From assembly GCA_038373865.1 (NCBI GenBank), contig JAXGGA010000472.1, forward strand, positions 1 to 64,000: DNA of 64,000 nucleotides, written 5' to 3'. The notes beneath the pieces are model-generated. The model was not told the DNA's origin, made no database searches, and was given only the letters and a program-made list of their open reading frames with translations. Both the position numbers and the translations under genes were made by a program. This document shows positions 15,016-26,192 of the stretch, one piece after another. Origin of the DNA: Uloborus plumipes (lineage: Eukaryota > Arthropoda > Arachnida > Araneae > Uloboridae). The first letter of the stretch is position 1, and every line of letters begins with the position of its first letter.

Positions 15016-17502
15016 ATGTCTTTCTTTGAGTGAATATTGTGATTTTGCTGTTTCCGGACATAGAGATACTCAAGATCGTATAATTTTAGTGATCTGAGCT
15101 AGCTTAGTAAGGTGTTGGGTGGTTTAACATTGTCTGGAGAGTTTGAATATTTTTTTAATACTTGAGTAAGTTTTAGTTGGTGAAAATTAAAATAATTTCG
15201 AATGGTTAATTGTTCCGCAAATATGACTTAAAAAAAAATAAGGCCCTGTGTTGTACTTGGTAGTTAGGTAATGTAAAAGGTTTTCAACCGTTAATTTTAC
15301 AAGAGATTTTTTTTGACTACATTGTATACAGCTGGATTGCATCATTAAATACTTCTGAAGTTATTGCTTTGAAACTAATTTTGAAGTTTGCTGAAAGGAC
15401 TCTTCCTACTAAGTAATGTTCTCTGAAATATTATAAATGATAGAAATCTTAGGATAATGGGAAGTACAACAGGTAGTTTTACATGTTTAGAAATTTTATT
15501 TTTCTGCATTAACGTTGCACTTTGATTACCATAATTTACTTTGCATCCCATCTCTGAGGTGGCTCTAAGAGTCCCTATATGGAGGAATAGCTTTTAACTA
15601 GGCTAATTATTAATTTTAATTGGATTTAATAATTATTATTTCTTAAGCTTTCGATAACTATGCAATAGTTCAGGAATGTTTCTTTCGTTTTTATGTCTAC
15701 TAATAAGATAAAACTATTAAAGTATAAGTGGAGAAGTTTAAAATAGCGAAATTGTGTCTCAAAGTTAGCCTGAACGATTGTAACTTTACATTACAATATT
15801 GCCTATCTTAGGAGAGAAAAAAGTGGACTGAGAAATTCCAATATCAACCCCTAAAAAATACTTTTAGAAAGCTGTTTTGTAACAATCAGATACGCTCAAT
15901 TTCTTACGTTAATTTGACAAATGCACTCGTGATGATTGAATTAACATCGTTTTCTAAGTTTCCGCACTTTTCTGGCACTTAAAAGTAGAACTGTGAACAA
16001 TGAAGAAAACTAGATGCAAACTCTTTTCTCCCCTTAAGCTGGATAAGAGCAGAATGTTTACCGATGCACTTAAGGTCTTATCATATGTCTGAAGCTAAGT
16101 GCTTGTCCAACTTCCGAGAAAAAGAGAGATGACATCTTTACGTGAAACATATCTGCGACGGCCATCTTATTTCCTTTGTTCTCAAGTTTAAGTTGCTAAT
16201 AGTTTTTAAGAACAAAGTACTTCTACAAACTCAGCAAAAAGGTAAATAAGTAAAAGTTTGTCTCAATTTGAAAAGGAAAAATCGGTAAAATAGAAATATT
16301 AGTTTCATTTCATATTTAACTAGAAAATAATTTCATTAAAATTTGTTAATGAGTTTTCATTAGATGCTTAGATGAGAACATGCGTAGGAAAATTTGCCTC
16401 TGTTTTTTTCGGGAAATAAACTATTCAAAGTGGCCTGAATAGCAAACTGTTTGAATCATGGTTTTCACATGACATATGGGCTTACAAGAGATGGATTATT
16501 TAAAAATCTTCCTTGACAGACAGTTCTCCGTATACAAAAAGACCTAGAATTAAAAACTCTCACGTAAGCACTTTTATGCTAAGCTTCATGTTCTTCCGAT
16601 GTAGACCCAATTCTCGCCTTTGAGGCGAAACATCAAAAAATTTGCTGTGTGAACACTGTAAATTGCACTTGGCATAACTTAAAATGTTTATTACTTAAAA
16701 ATAGTAAATGTCCCAGCTAACGTGAGGTTTTCAAAATTCTGCAGGAAGTTTATTTAGATCTTTTGAAGAGAGCTAAATGTGTATTTTATCTTCACTTCAT
16801 TGTGTAATTACTCTTCAGGTTTGTTTTTAATTTCCTTTAACTTGACTACAGATAGATTTTTTTAATGCAATTTCACTAGATATTATATGTGTTTTTTATC
16901 TAAAAGTATTTTAAAAATTGAAAAATATGCTTGAATGAGACAAAAAAAATCAGTATCTGCTAAACCTGCAACTTTATTTTGTGTCTTCCATTTAAAAGGA
17001 AACAATTTAACAAGTTACGCTCGAAATGAACATCACATCGCTCTCTTAAAGTTACTTATTTTTCTCTTAACCCCAAATATCCCACACTTTTTGCAGTTTA
17101 TTCATTTCAGTACAATTTTTATCTTACTTTATTAAATTAGTTTCTAATAAAAAATGAAACACCTATTTTTCTTATTCAGTAAAATATATAATAGTAGTAG
17201 CAGTGTTCCCGTGTTGCTTATTGTTTTAATAATGTTAGTCAAGCGACGGCGTATTTTTATTTAACGAACTCATTTGTGCAAGCAGAATAAATTAAATATG
17301 TTATTCAATTCGTTAGACTTTGGACTGCCTTACAATGGTATTTTTACACCCAAAAATTAATCTTTATATGTTTGGAAGTGATACATTTAATTTATACTAA
17401 TTTCCTACGAATTATTTATTTTTCTCCTATTAAAAAAAAAAAAAGCTTTTTTGCCTTTCGTCTAACAGCTTTAAAAAAATGTATAAAAAATTGTAAAGCA
17501 AA
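15016..17502. other. AT-rich DNA, no gene seen
   Basis: No supported gene or repeat family. Frames are short and unremarkable up to the TA target site of the downstream Tc1-like element. Confidence 0.55.
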
Positions 17503-17504
17503 TA

Positions 17505-17564
17505 CACTGCTCGACATTGAAAATGCAACAACAAGAAGGGGTGGTCAGAAATTCATGCAAATTT
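17505..17564 (+). repeat. Left terminal inverted repeat of the Tc1-like element
   Basis: Begins CACTGCTCGACATTGAAAAT. It aligns to the reverse complement of 18875-18933 with about three substitutions and a single-base gap. Confidence 0.95.
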
Positions 17565-17747
17565 TACCGTAGACGCACGTCACTGAGTTATGCAAATGAT
17601 ATGAAATGCGCAGCTCTCCGACGCACGTGAAGTAAGATATAAGAGAATGAAGTTGAAAAGTGGGCTATGTTCATGTTGGTTTTTCTGCCAGACTAATTAT
17701 CGGAGAAATTTGGTTTCTGTCTCGAAGGATACGTGTGATAGGAGGAA

Positions 17748-18788
17748 ATGCCACGCCGTCCTCAACGAAGACACTTCCAGCATATAGACGACTTTACAAG
17801 GGGTATGATGATCGGACTGAGAAGGAGAGGTTGATCCATGCGTCAAATTGCAGCTGATACCCACATGGATGCAAGCTCTGTGCATCGGCTGTGTCGGAGA
17901 TGGTTGGAAAGAGGAAATGAAATGTAGCCACATTGAGGGGTGCAGGTGCAGCCAGAGTGACTTCAGTCAGACCGCTTGGATCGACGGATTCACCGACAAG
18001 CTGTGGCGGACCCGCAAGTCACTTGTACGTCGATTCTGCAGCACGTGCAAGGTACCCTGGATGTTCCTGTGTCGACCAGAACCATTTCCCGTCGACTGGT
18101 TGCACGTGGCCTGCAATCACGGCGCCCGCTAAGAAGACTGCCATTGACCTCACAGCACAGACTTCAACGTTTGGAATGGTGCCGGACCAGAGCGACGTGG
18201 ATGGCAGAATGGCAAACCGTAGTGTTCTCAGATGAATCCCGCTTCTGTTTGTCCAGCGATAGTCATCGCATACGTGTGTGGCGTCGACGTGGAGAAAGAT
18301 CGAATCCGGCAGTAACTGTGGAACGCCCCACAGCGCGACAACGTGGCATAATGGTTTGGGGCGCTATTGCATACAATTCCGTATCACCTCTAGTTCGTAT
18401 TCGGGGCACTATGACGGCCCAACGATATGTAGATAATGTACTGCGGCCGGTGGCAATCCCCTACCTTCAGGGTCTGCCAAATGCAATTTTTCAACAGGAT
18501 AACGCCCGGCCTCACAGTGCTCGAATCAGCCAACATGCTCTACGAGGTGTACAGATGCTTTCCTGGCCACCATACTCTCCTGATTTGTTACCAATCGAAC
18601 ATGTGTGGGACGTGATTGGACGCCGTTTGCAGAACCTGTCACTGCCTCGTTCAGAGGACGAACTGTGGCAAATGGTTGAAAGGGAACGGAGTGCCATCCC
18701 TCAGGACACCATCCGCAGGCTTATTGACTCCATGCCTAGACGTGTTTCTTCGTGCATCGCTGTCCACGGTGTTCCTACTTCTTACTGA
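17748..18788 (+). pseudogene. Tc1-family transposase, N-terminal half broken, DDE half open
   Basis: The product would be a cut-and-paste transposase with paired helix-turn-helix DNA binding and a DDE catalytic core. The natural start is ATG 17748 (MPRRPQRRHF...). In that frame a TGA at 17832-17834 stands where a Trp is likely. A 5-bp tandem duplication (GAAAT twice, 17914-17923) shifts the frame, and a further shift near 17960-17975 restores it. From 17976 the frame is open for 270 codons to TGA 18786-18788. This part holds FSDESRF (first Asp, codon 18231), the VWG motif, QQDNARPH (second Asp, codon 18498) and SPDLLPIEHVWD (Glu, codon 18597). All three catalytic residues are present. Asp and Glu are separated by 32 residues, where Tc1 itself has 34. 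The gene is a pseudogene with an unusually well-kept catalytic domain. Confidence 0.93.
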
Positions 18789-18874
18789 GCCGACGCCGTC
18801 CTCGCTCTAAATTTTGCTTATTTATTTTGAAATAAATATCACTTAGTGTTCCATGCTGTCTCTGTCTTCTTACC

Positions 18875-18933
18875 AAATTTCATCAATTTCTGACCACTCC
18901 TTCTTGGTGTTGCATTTTCAATGTCGAGCAGTG
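18875..18933 (-). repeat. Right terminal inverted repeat of the Tc1-like element
   Basis: Ends ...TCGAGCAGTG immediately before TA 18934-18935. It is the inverted match of the left terminus. Confidence 0.95.
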
Positions 18934-18935
18934 TA

Positions 18936-21397
18936 AATAAATAAATAGATCTTCTTTCTTCATTTTCTGACGAGAATAAAAAAAGGCTACCTAAATTAAC
19001 TAAAATCATTCCGTCAAAATTAACCCGTTTGCTTAACAGATAATATAGAATTATATGATGAATGAAGAACATTATTTGCTGAGATGTGTTTCGGTGTTAC
19101 AATGAACATCCTTTTCAACGTGGGCTTGTGAATGATTGTAATGTTTCGAAAAATTCTAACCACGATATCTCACCAAGAAACCGTTCCACCTTTAATTCTA
19201 TTAAAACAGCTTGTGAACCAAAACTCAGAATTTTTTTTTGCAATAATATCTAAAATTTGTATTTTATTTTAATGTGCCTCTATGTTGGAACTGCTGGCAT
19301 TTTCAAGTGAAAGCAATAACATTCGTTAAAAACATTACTCGTCTATTTTTGTCCCGAAGCTAAATTCGATAAAAAGCATCAAATTTTCATGTAAAAAGTG
19401 TAGGACAGAATTACTTACTGAAAGTGCCCGTTTGATTGCATGACAGTATTTTTGTTTTCATTTATATATATTTTCTGTTTTCTCCGCATTTTAGCTTCAG
19501 TAACATTTATTTTTAGAGCTTTTTCGGAAAAGTAACAAAAATCACCAATAAAAAATTCAGCCAGTAACTAGCTTGGATAACATGCAATCACGTCATTTAT
19601 TGTTTATTAATACTAGATCGAATTTATTTCGAAAGTGTTTTGAATTTATGTTTAGAAGATGTCGAAGGAAATCGTGCAGTTCTTAAAGTGCGTCACATAT
19701 TTTCAATACGTGTTTCTACATGATATTGCATCGTAATTGTTTGTAGAAGATTAAACATCATTAAAGTTTAGTATTGATGATGTGCTTTTATGTTTTAATT
19801 TTCTTGGCAACTTTCAGAGGTACAGTTACTTTTCACTTTTAGCTTTCGGTTAATAGTTTTAAAATGCGTAGGGGGTGATGGGGCTCGTTGGAAATGTCTC
19901 AGTAATAATTTCAATGCTATTCATAATTTTATTTTAGAATAAGGACCTACAAATAGCAGCAATAGTCCTATGGGTTAATCCATGTAAAATCACACAGACC
20001 ATGTTGCTCACTATTTTTGATTTTTAAAACTGTTTGCCTGTGAATTAACTGTTATATTGGTGGCCTGAAAAAATGGTTTTAAAAATTTTAAGCCTTCAGA
20101 TTTTTTTTTCGGCAGCCACTTTTCAGTAGCTGCGGAAGCGACTTTTCATGAAAAGAGTACATTACGAAAATGCTTAGGATTTCTTTATTTACGAATGTAT
20201 CAAAAGGATTTAGGAACCATTTGCTTAAAAAATAAAATAAATTTCTATAACAGTTATTTTTAACAACTTTGAATAAAATTGGCTTAAAAATAGGATTTTC
20301 TGTATGAAATTTTACATTTTAGCATAACAATATAAGTAGAAGGAAGTAAGATTCGACCTTACTTTTTCTTCCTTGAATAGATATCTCATAGGACTATTCC
20401 TAGAAGTATTATGAAACATTTAAAGAAATTCATTTTTTTATATAATTAGTGAAACTTGGCATCTTGGAGAAAAAACGCTAAATTTAAGATTTAATATCTG
20501 AAAAAGTACTGCATGAAAATCTATGAAAATTTAACTGGATAACCTTCTTATAGTAGTTAACATGTAGCAAAGATTTCATAAGTGATCTCTTGGTAGTTTT
20601 CGAAATATGGAGCTTCGAAGTTGTCTGAAAAATCGCATTTATTATCCCGCCAAGACATCATCATAATACAAAATTTATTCTTTTCATAACATTAGATGCA
20701 TTTTTTTGTGGTATTAACTAACCTTTTTACGCAAATATATAATATTTAAATTTACTCTCCAATTACAGAAAAAATAATTCAGATTTTCATTGTAAAGTTC
20801 GCAATTATCGACTGTGAAACACATAAGAGCACATTTCTAAGCAAATTTCTGTATTCTGATATGCAGACAGCGGATTAAACATGTCCAAACTTTTAAACCT
20901 AAATTATTAAGAGGAATGAGAACAAATTTTTATGTTTTATGTTATTTAATATTAAGCAACGTATTAAGAAACTTCGTTAAATTCCGGAAAGTGTAACAGA
21001 AGCTAACATGTGTGAATATTGTCTGCTCTGCGAGAAATGGAAGAGCATACAGACAAGTTGATATAGATCCCATTCGTTAAGAAATGTTTTTTAACGAAAT
21101 ATTCAAGGCATTTTTAAAATACAGAATAAATAAGTTGAAAAATAAAGGAGGCCGAATTGGACTAAATTAGTTAAACGTGAAGTAGTTTGTTTATTATTGA
21201 TCATCAAGTGCGAATGTCACAAATCATGACTCGATAAAAATAAAAATCATTGACAAAATTAAACATCTAACAAAAGCTTAAAATATGAACTTCAATAATT
21301 TCGGAGTGATTGCTACTAAATGGAAACAAGCAATTCAATAGAATGATTTAAGTTCTTGATAACCGGTATCGACTACAACAAATAAAAATTCAAACGT
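18936..21397. other. AT-rich DNA, no gene seen
   Basis: No supported gene. A small hairpin, GCAGCCACTTTTCAGTAGCTGC, lies near 20113. Otherwise the stretch is unremarkable. Confidence 0.5.
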
Positions 21398-21884
21398 ACT
21401 GCAAAAAATGAATGTTGCTCTTACAGTATAATACAGCTAATTTTATTGTAAAAAATTGTAAAAATTGTTAATTTTACAGTAATAAGCTGTAAAATTACTA
21501 ACTGTACAGTACTAAATGGTAAAATTACTTATTTTACAGAAATAAATTAAAATTGCTAATTTTATAGTTTATCACAGTGCATTTTACAGTTTTAAACTAG
21601 AACCTCTGCTGCCAGTTGTTGTTTTTACAGTATAATACAGCTAAATTTTGCGGCAAAAAACTGTAAAATGCTTAGCTTTACAGGAAGAAACTGTAAAATT
21701 GCTAGTTTTATGATTTATTACTGTGCATTTTACAGTTTTAAATTGGGACTTTGGCTGCCAGTATTATACTGTAAAAACAACAGCTCATTTTTTACAGTGA
21801 TTTCAGTTTGCATTTTACAGTTTTAAATTGGGACTTTGGCTGCCAGTATTATACTGTAAAAACAACAGCTCATTTTTTGCAGTG
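21398..21884 (-). mobile_element. ACTGTAAAA-type MITE, copy 1 (inverted relative to copies 2 and 3)
   Basis: The left end ACTGCAAAAAATGAATGTTG and the right end CAACAGCTCATTTTTTGCAGTG are inverted repeats, and TA follows at 21885-21886. The interior is built from repeated ACTGTAAAAT / ATTTTACAGT words in both orientations. The block GGCTGCCAGTATTATACTGT lies near the right end here, whereas its reverse complement lies near the left end of copies at 46459 and 52095, which gives the orientation. Non-coding. The ends and TA target suggest a Tc1/mariner-type MITE. Confidence 0.75.
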
Positions 21885-21893
21885 TATTTCAGT
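21724..21893. repeat. 85-bp tandem duplication across the MITE end
   Basis: A unit beginning TGCATTTTACAGTTTTAAAT occurs at 21724 and again at 21809, a period of 85 bp. Each unit contains the MITE end (CATTTTTTACAGTG or CATTTTTTGCAGTG) and also a flank-like TTTCAGTTT, so the duplicated block spans the element boundary. The two units are nearly identical. Confidence 0.85.
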
Positions 21894-21989
21894 TTTTGAT
21901 ATTTCTTCAACATTACCTTAAAATAATTTTCAGTCACAAAGTCAGTTTACAAAATTCTTCCCTGCCTCTCCCCACATCTTATTATACCG

Positions 21990-22310
21990 CATGAATAACT
22001 GACTATGGCATTTCAGGATCTCACTCAAAGACATCCATGTGCCTGCCCGAGGATCAAATCCAACATTATATTCCTCAGGATAGTGGCAGCCCCAGATTGT
22101 TTGCTATTGCCCCCGCGTCCTATCTGGTGTCCAACCTTAAGTGGCTGTCCGGCTACCGAACAACGGGACCAGGAAACAGCTGTGTTGACCCAGTGGATCG
22201 TCCTCATGCCCGTTGAGGGTCTTAAGAGCTGGACGTCGTACATCAGGTTCAGATTTCACGCCGCTAAGTGACTGGTAGGGTGTGAATATTTCGCTAGATA
22301 TTTGCAGAAG
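21990..22310. other. GC-rich block, open on both strands, product unknown
   Basis: This is one of the most GC-rich parts of the window outside the Tc1 element. Frames are open forward (22005-22271, 88 codons) and reverse (22025-22243, 72 codons). Neither translation is a protein I recognise. It abuts an MITE, so it may be an unrecognised dispersed repeat; an exon is possible but unsupported. No clear terminal inverted repeats were found. Confidence 0.25.
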
Positions 22311-23411
22311 GGGAAAAATTGACATCTTTTGCTAACGATGTCAATCACTTTTTTTGTTGTTCCGAAAGGGGGCGCAGGCCGTTATTGATTTATACCACGA
22401 GAAGGGAAATGTTTGGTGAAAGGCTTTGGGTTTGAAACACAGTAGGGTGAAATTTTATGAATTTTAAGTCAGTCTAGGGTTTGTCTGCTGACCTTTTTCA
22501 CAGCTTGGTGATGGGTAGATTAAATTTTGAAAGAAGCGTCTTCCATGCAATCGGTTTAAACTGCTTCAACTAATACTTTTAAGATTTTACTTACTTTAAC
22601 GCTTAACTACGCACTGTAACTAAAAGCAAGGCTTAAATTTTAAGGCGGATGATTTAAATCTAAAATTCTTGAAGGTAATGAATAAAAAGTAGCAGGATTG
22701 CTTTTTATGATTTGTGTGTAGCTACACAAAATACAGGTATAGCTCAAAGCTTCAAAAATTACATTAGTTTTGCGTAAGTGTACCACTATTTTTGCGCATT
22801 TCAATACAGTGATATATTGATGTAAAGATTTTTCTGGAGAGATTATTTACTAACTGAAAGATTAATAATAATTACTCATGACATTAAATGGAAGCAAAAA
22901 CACTTTTTCAAGAACTGTCTGCAATATTTAACGGCTTTTAGCAATATTTAACAGAATATTAGATATTGTGAAGTTTACAAGTGCATTTGCGTTTCTTACA
23001 ATAACAATTTTAAATTGAACGTTTTTCCAAAGATACGCTGAAGTATCTTAAGCGTACCATTCTCAAAAAAAAAAAAATTGAAAAAAATAAAGATATGAAC
23101 ACTTTAAACATAAATATATAATTGTTTTTATTATTATATTGCTTCATGAACTTATTGACAAAGAAGATTGAAATAAAGATTGTAAATGCCTCTTGACATT
23201 TTCCTACTTTTGAATATTAAAACAAGAAAATGAATGAAAATTAAGGCTAGTTTACAGTAAAAATCCAAAATAATAAATAATGGTACCCATCGAAGAGCCC
23301 AGAAGAATTCCTAATGAATAGTCAGCAATTGAAATCATTAATAAATTGTACACATCGTTTTCTATTACAACGATAACTGCATATTAAACTACTAGATTAC
23401 ATAATAATTAT
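22311..23411. other. AT-rich DNA, no gene seen
   Basis: Nothing supported apart from a short hairpin (GACATC...GATGTC) at about 22321-22342. Confidence 0.5.
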
Positions 23412-23521
23412 CCCAAGTAGCATCAACTCATCGGATTTTGCTCGGCCGATCAACTAACTCCTCGTAAACTGATCCCGTAACGCACGACGATATCGTTCCG
23501 ATCAGTATCCGAGCACGGTTT

Positions 23522-23885
23522 TTGATGAGCTACTTTTCATCGGAAAGCGATATCCTTCCGATCAATTTTCCCGATGAAAATAAGATGAGCTATATTCCAT
23601 CGGAAAATGATATCCTTCCGATCACTTTTCCCGATGAAAATAAGATGAGCTATATTCCATCGGAAAATGATATCCTTCCGATCAAGTTTCCCGATGAAAA
23701 TAAGATGAGCTATATTCCATCGAAAAACGATATCCTTCCTATCAAATTTCCTGATGAAAATTAACCGAGCTATGTGTTATTGGAAAACTATGTACTTCCA
23801 ATCAAATTTCCCGATGAAAATATGCCAAGCTACAGATTTCATCGGAAAGAGGTCGTAAAGATCAAATTTTCTGATGAAAATTTTC
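23522..23885. repeat. 60-bp minisatellite, about 6 units
   Basis: A unit of the form GATGAGCTATATTCCATCGG...CCCGATGAAAATAA repeats with an exact 60-bp period. The first four units are close to identical; the last two are diverged. As 60 is a multiple of three, the array gives an open 80-codon frame of near-identical 20-residue repeats. I treat that as a by-product because it lies inside a repeat element and has no gene context. Confidence 0.92.
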
Positions 23886-23933
23886 CCAATCTCAAATTTT
23901 TGTTAAATATGCAGTGTTGGTCTCATTATTCGT

Positions 23934-24004
23934 AGACTTGGTAGCGTGGTGGTAGAGCGTTGGCTTTCCGCGCTGATAACTCGGGTTCGATGCTGGAGTT
24001 GGCC
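23934..24004 (+). repeat. tRNA-like segment inside the 1-kb element
   Basis: GTAGCGTGGTGGTAGAGCG (23941-23959) resembles an A box with D arm, and GGTTCGATGC (23984-23993) resembles a B box with T loop. Between them TTGGC-TTTCCGC-GCTGA can form a 5-bp anticodon stem allowing G-T pairs, with TCC in the anticodon position. The T stem is mismatched and no good acceptor stem is visible. This is probably a captured or SINE-derived tRNA remnant, not a functional tRNA. Confidence 0.5.
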
Positions 24005-24422
24005 AGTCGCAAATGGTTGGGGGAAATAAAAAAGAGGTTCCAAAATTCACTGCCACGGAACTAAACTGCGCTTTTTTTTCTTTTTTTCTCTTTTTTCTTT
24101 AAATTGATCCAACTCTCATCGTATTTTGATCCAAAATTTATCGCCACGGAACTACACTGCTCGTATATTGATCCAACTCTCATCGTATTTTCATCCAAAA
24201 TTGATCCTAAATTCATCGGCACGGGACTGCACTGCTCGTAAATTGCTCCAAATCTCATCGTAAACTCATCGGATTTTGCTGCTCGGATTCTAATTGGCCG
24301 ATGAGACATATTGGAGCAATTCCCGATGAAAACTCATCGAAATCCGATCACCGGCCGATGAGAAATATCATCGGGTTTCGATGAATGGCCGATCATCGGC
24401 CGATGAGATTATGCTGCTAGGG

Positions 24423-26192
24423 ATATTTGATTGAGTATAGAGCAGTCAATGGCACCAGAAGCTTTGATAAGTACATATAAACTAGATATGATAGTTTTGC
24501 TATTATTCGTGACCTTTTGCATATAACCTGAAACATAACTTTGTTGTTTCAGTTGACTTTCCTGCCCTAAATCTATATTGCTTATTATTAAGTTATTTTA
24601 ACATTAATTAACATTTATTGGGGAAAGTATGAGTTCGTTTACGCAATGTTTACGCAAAATGCTATTAACAGGAATGAGTCTGCAATTGATTTATTATTAG
24701 GGTTTAAATTCTTTATTATATTAGCTTTGCTACGAAATTTTAAGTATTTTAGTATCTTGCACGTATAAAGAATTGCAAATATGTCCATTTATAATTTAAC
24801 CTTAAGTAACTTAACAGGTTAAATTGTAAACTTAAGATAAAATAAACATTTGTGGTAGATACAATAAATAAATAACGAAAAATGCAGAAAACTTTTTGAC
24901 GAGATTATGGTTTACTAAAGTTTAAAAAAAAAAAGAAATATTCAATATTTCTGCTCAAAATAAAATTTCTTATACTTTTCATTAATTGAGAGTACACATT
25001 CATAAAAATGAAAGTTAAAAAAATACTTAAAATATTAATGAATACATTTATGCTTATATTTTAGAATTGATAAATATTTTCTAACACACCAAGAAAATTT
25101 TAAAAATCACAGATTATTTCTGAGTAACGTTAATAGATTTCCCGGATTTCCACCAGTTTCTGGTGAAAATAAAGTATCTTTGCGAAAAAAGTTCCCAGAT
25201 TTGCTACAAGTTTCATGAATACAGATTTCTGCTACAGTGAAAAATATTTAAACTGCCTATGTATAGGTGTACCAAGAAGATAGTTACAGAACCAGTACAA
25301 GAGTAAATTTATTATTATTTTTTTAATTAATTTAAATTAACTTTGATAGGAAAGTAAAAATTCAGCCACATTAACATGTCTTTAACAAGAAGTTCTGTCA
25401 AGAACTAAACGAGCCTACTTTCCCGTACATCGACATCGACATTCTCGCATCTGATCATTATTCTCTTGATTATCTGAGACTGAAAATTATGTCAAACATA
25501 TCTTTTTAGCACTTAGAGCTGATTTCGAAAAGCAAAATATACCCCTCTCATCAGATGAAATAGACAAGTAAAAAGTAATTAACGAATAAATAAAGTTTTG
25601 TCGCACCTTTTAAAGTGTGTAACTGTTACAGTTCCTAAGTAGAAAAAATCCTCCATCGTTTTCAAAAAAAAAAAAAAAAAATAATAATAATAATAAAATA
25701 AATAAATAAATAAATAAAAGTACAAAGAGCATCAAAACACATTTTATCAAAGAAAGAAAAAAAAAAAGAAAAAAAAAAAAAACTCGTCCGCTAATAAAAT
25801 GTCTCGAATTTCACTTTTAATCCGTTGCCAGTTGTTAAATATAAATAAAGAATAAAATTTTCTCGTTTTGTTTTGTTACAAAAAAATCGTCTGCAAAATA
25901 AATAAATAATAATAATAATAAATAAAATAAAACAAATGAATAAATAAACAAAAAATCGTCTGCACAGTCAGTCATTTTTTTTCTGAGCCTGCATTTCCTC
26001 CATGTTTGCGGAGTCGGAGTCGGAATCAGAGTCCTCACAGAAGAATTCTCAGAAAAGCAGAAAAGTACTTTACAAACATTACTTATCAAAACCATTTTCT
26101 TACAAAGTTAGTTTGAAGGAGATCCGACTTTAAGTTCAGGATCAACATTCAACTTAAATTCCCCGTAGACGCTAATGTTTTTTTTTTTTTCT
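24423..26192. other. AT-rich DNA with simple repeats, no gene seen
   Basis: A-rich and (AAT/AAAT)n simple sequence occupies about 25660-25780 and 25890-25960. A GAGTCGGAGTCGGAATCAGA hexamer-like repeat lies near 26010. Frames are short and driven by low complexity. Confidence 0.6.

Larger units (their letters stand above)
17505..18933 (+). mobile_element. Complete Tc1-like DNA transposon with both terminal inverted repeats
   Basis: The element is 1429 bp and bounded by TA at 17503-17504 and 18934-18935, the target duplication of Tc1/mariner elements. The ends are inverted repeats of about 60 bp (17505-17564 and 18875-18933), both starting CACTGCTCGACATTG and differing at only a few positions. 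The interior is visibly GC-richer than the flanks and carries one forward transposase gene (17748-18788). AATAAA lies just after the stop, near 18831. Intact ends with a broken gene mean it could move only with help from a transposase made elsewhere. Confidence 0.95.
23412..24422. mobile_element. 1-kb non-autonomous inverted-repeat element rich in CATCGG/CCGATG words
   Basis: The left end reads CCCAAGTAGCATCAACTCATCGG and the reverse complement of the right end reads CCCTAGCAGCATAATCTCATCGG, differing at a handful of positions over about 23 bp. Inside, in order, are a 60-bp minisatellite (23522-23885), a tRNA-like segment (23934-24004), and about three units sharing CCACGGAACTACACTGC and ATCCAACTCTCATCG words (24039-24265). 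The right end is dense in CGGCCGATGA palindromes. Flanks are AT-rich and I could not define the target duplication, so the superfamily is unassigned. No transposase is present. Confidence 0.7.

Noticed and set aside
17848..18235. Alternative-frame proteins of 94 and 100 codons in the Tc1 element
   Set aside because: These are shadow frames created by the frameshifts in the transposase pseudogene. Part of the 17933 frame is simply the displaced segment of the same gene.
23522..23885. A CRISPR array
   Set aside because: The units are contiguous 60-bp tandem copies without unique spacers, and the genome is eukaryotic.
23934..24004. A functional tRNA-Gly gene
   Set aside because: A and B boxes are recognisable, but the T stem is mismatched and no acceptor stem could be found. 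It lies inside a repeat element.
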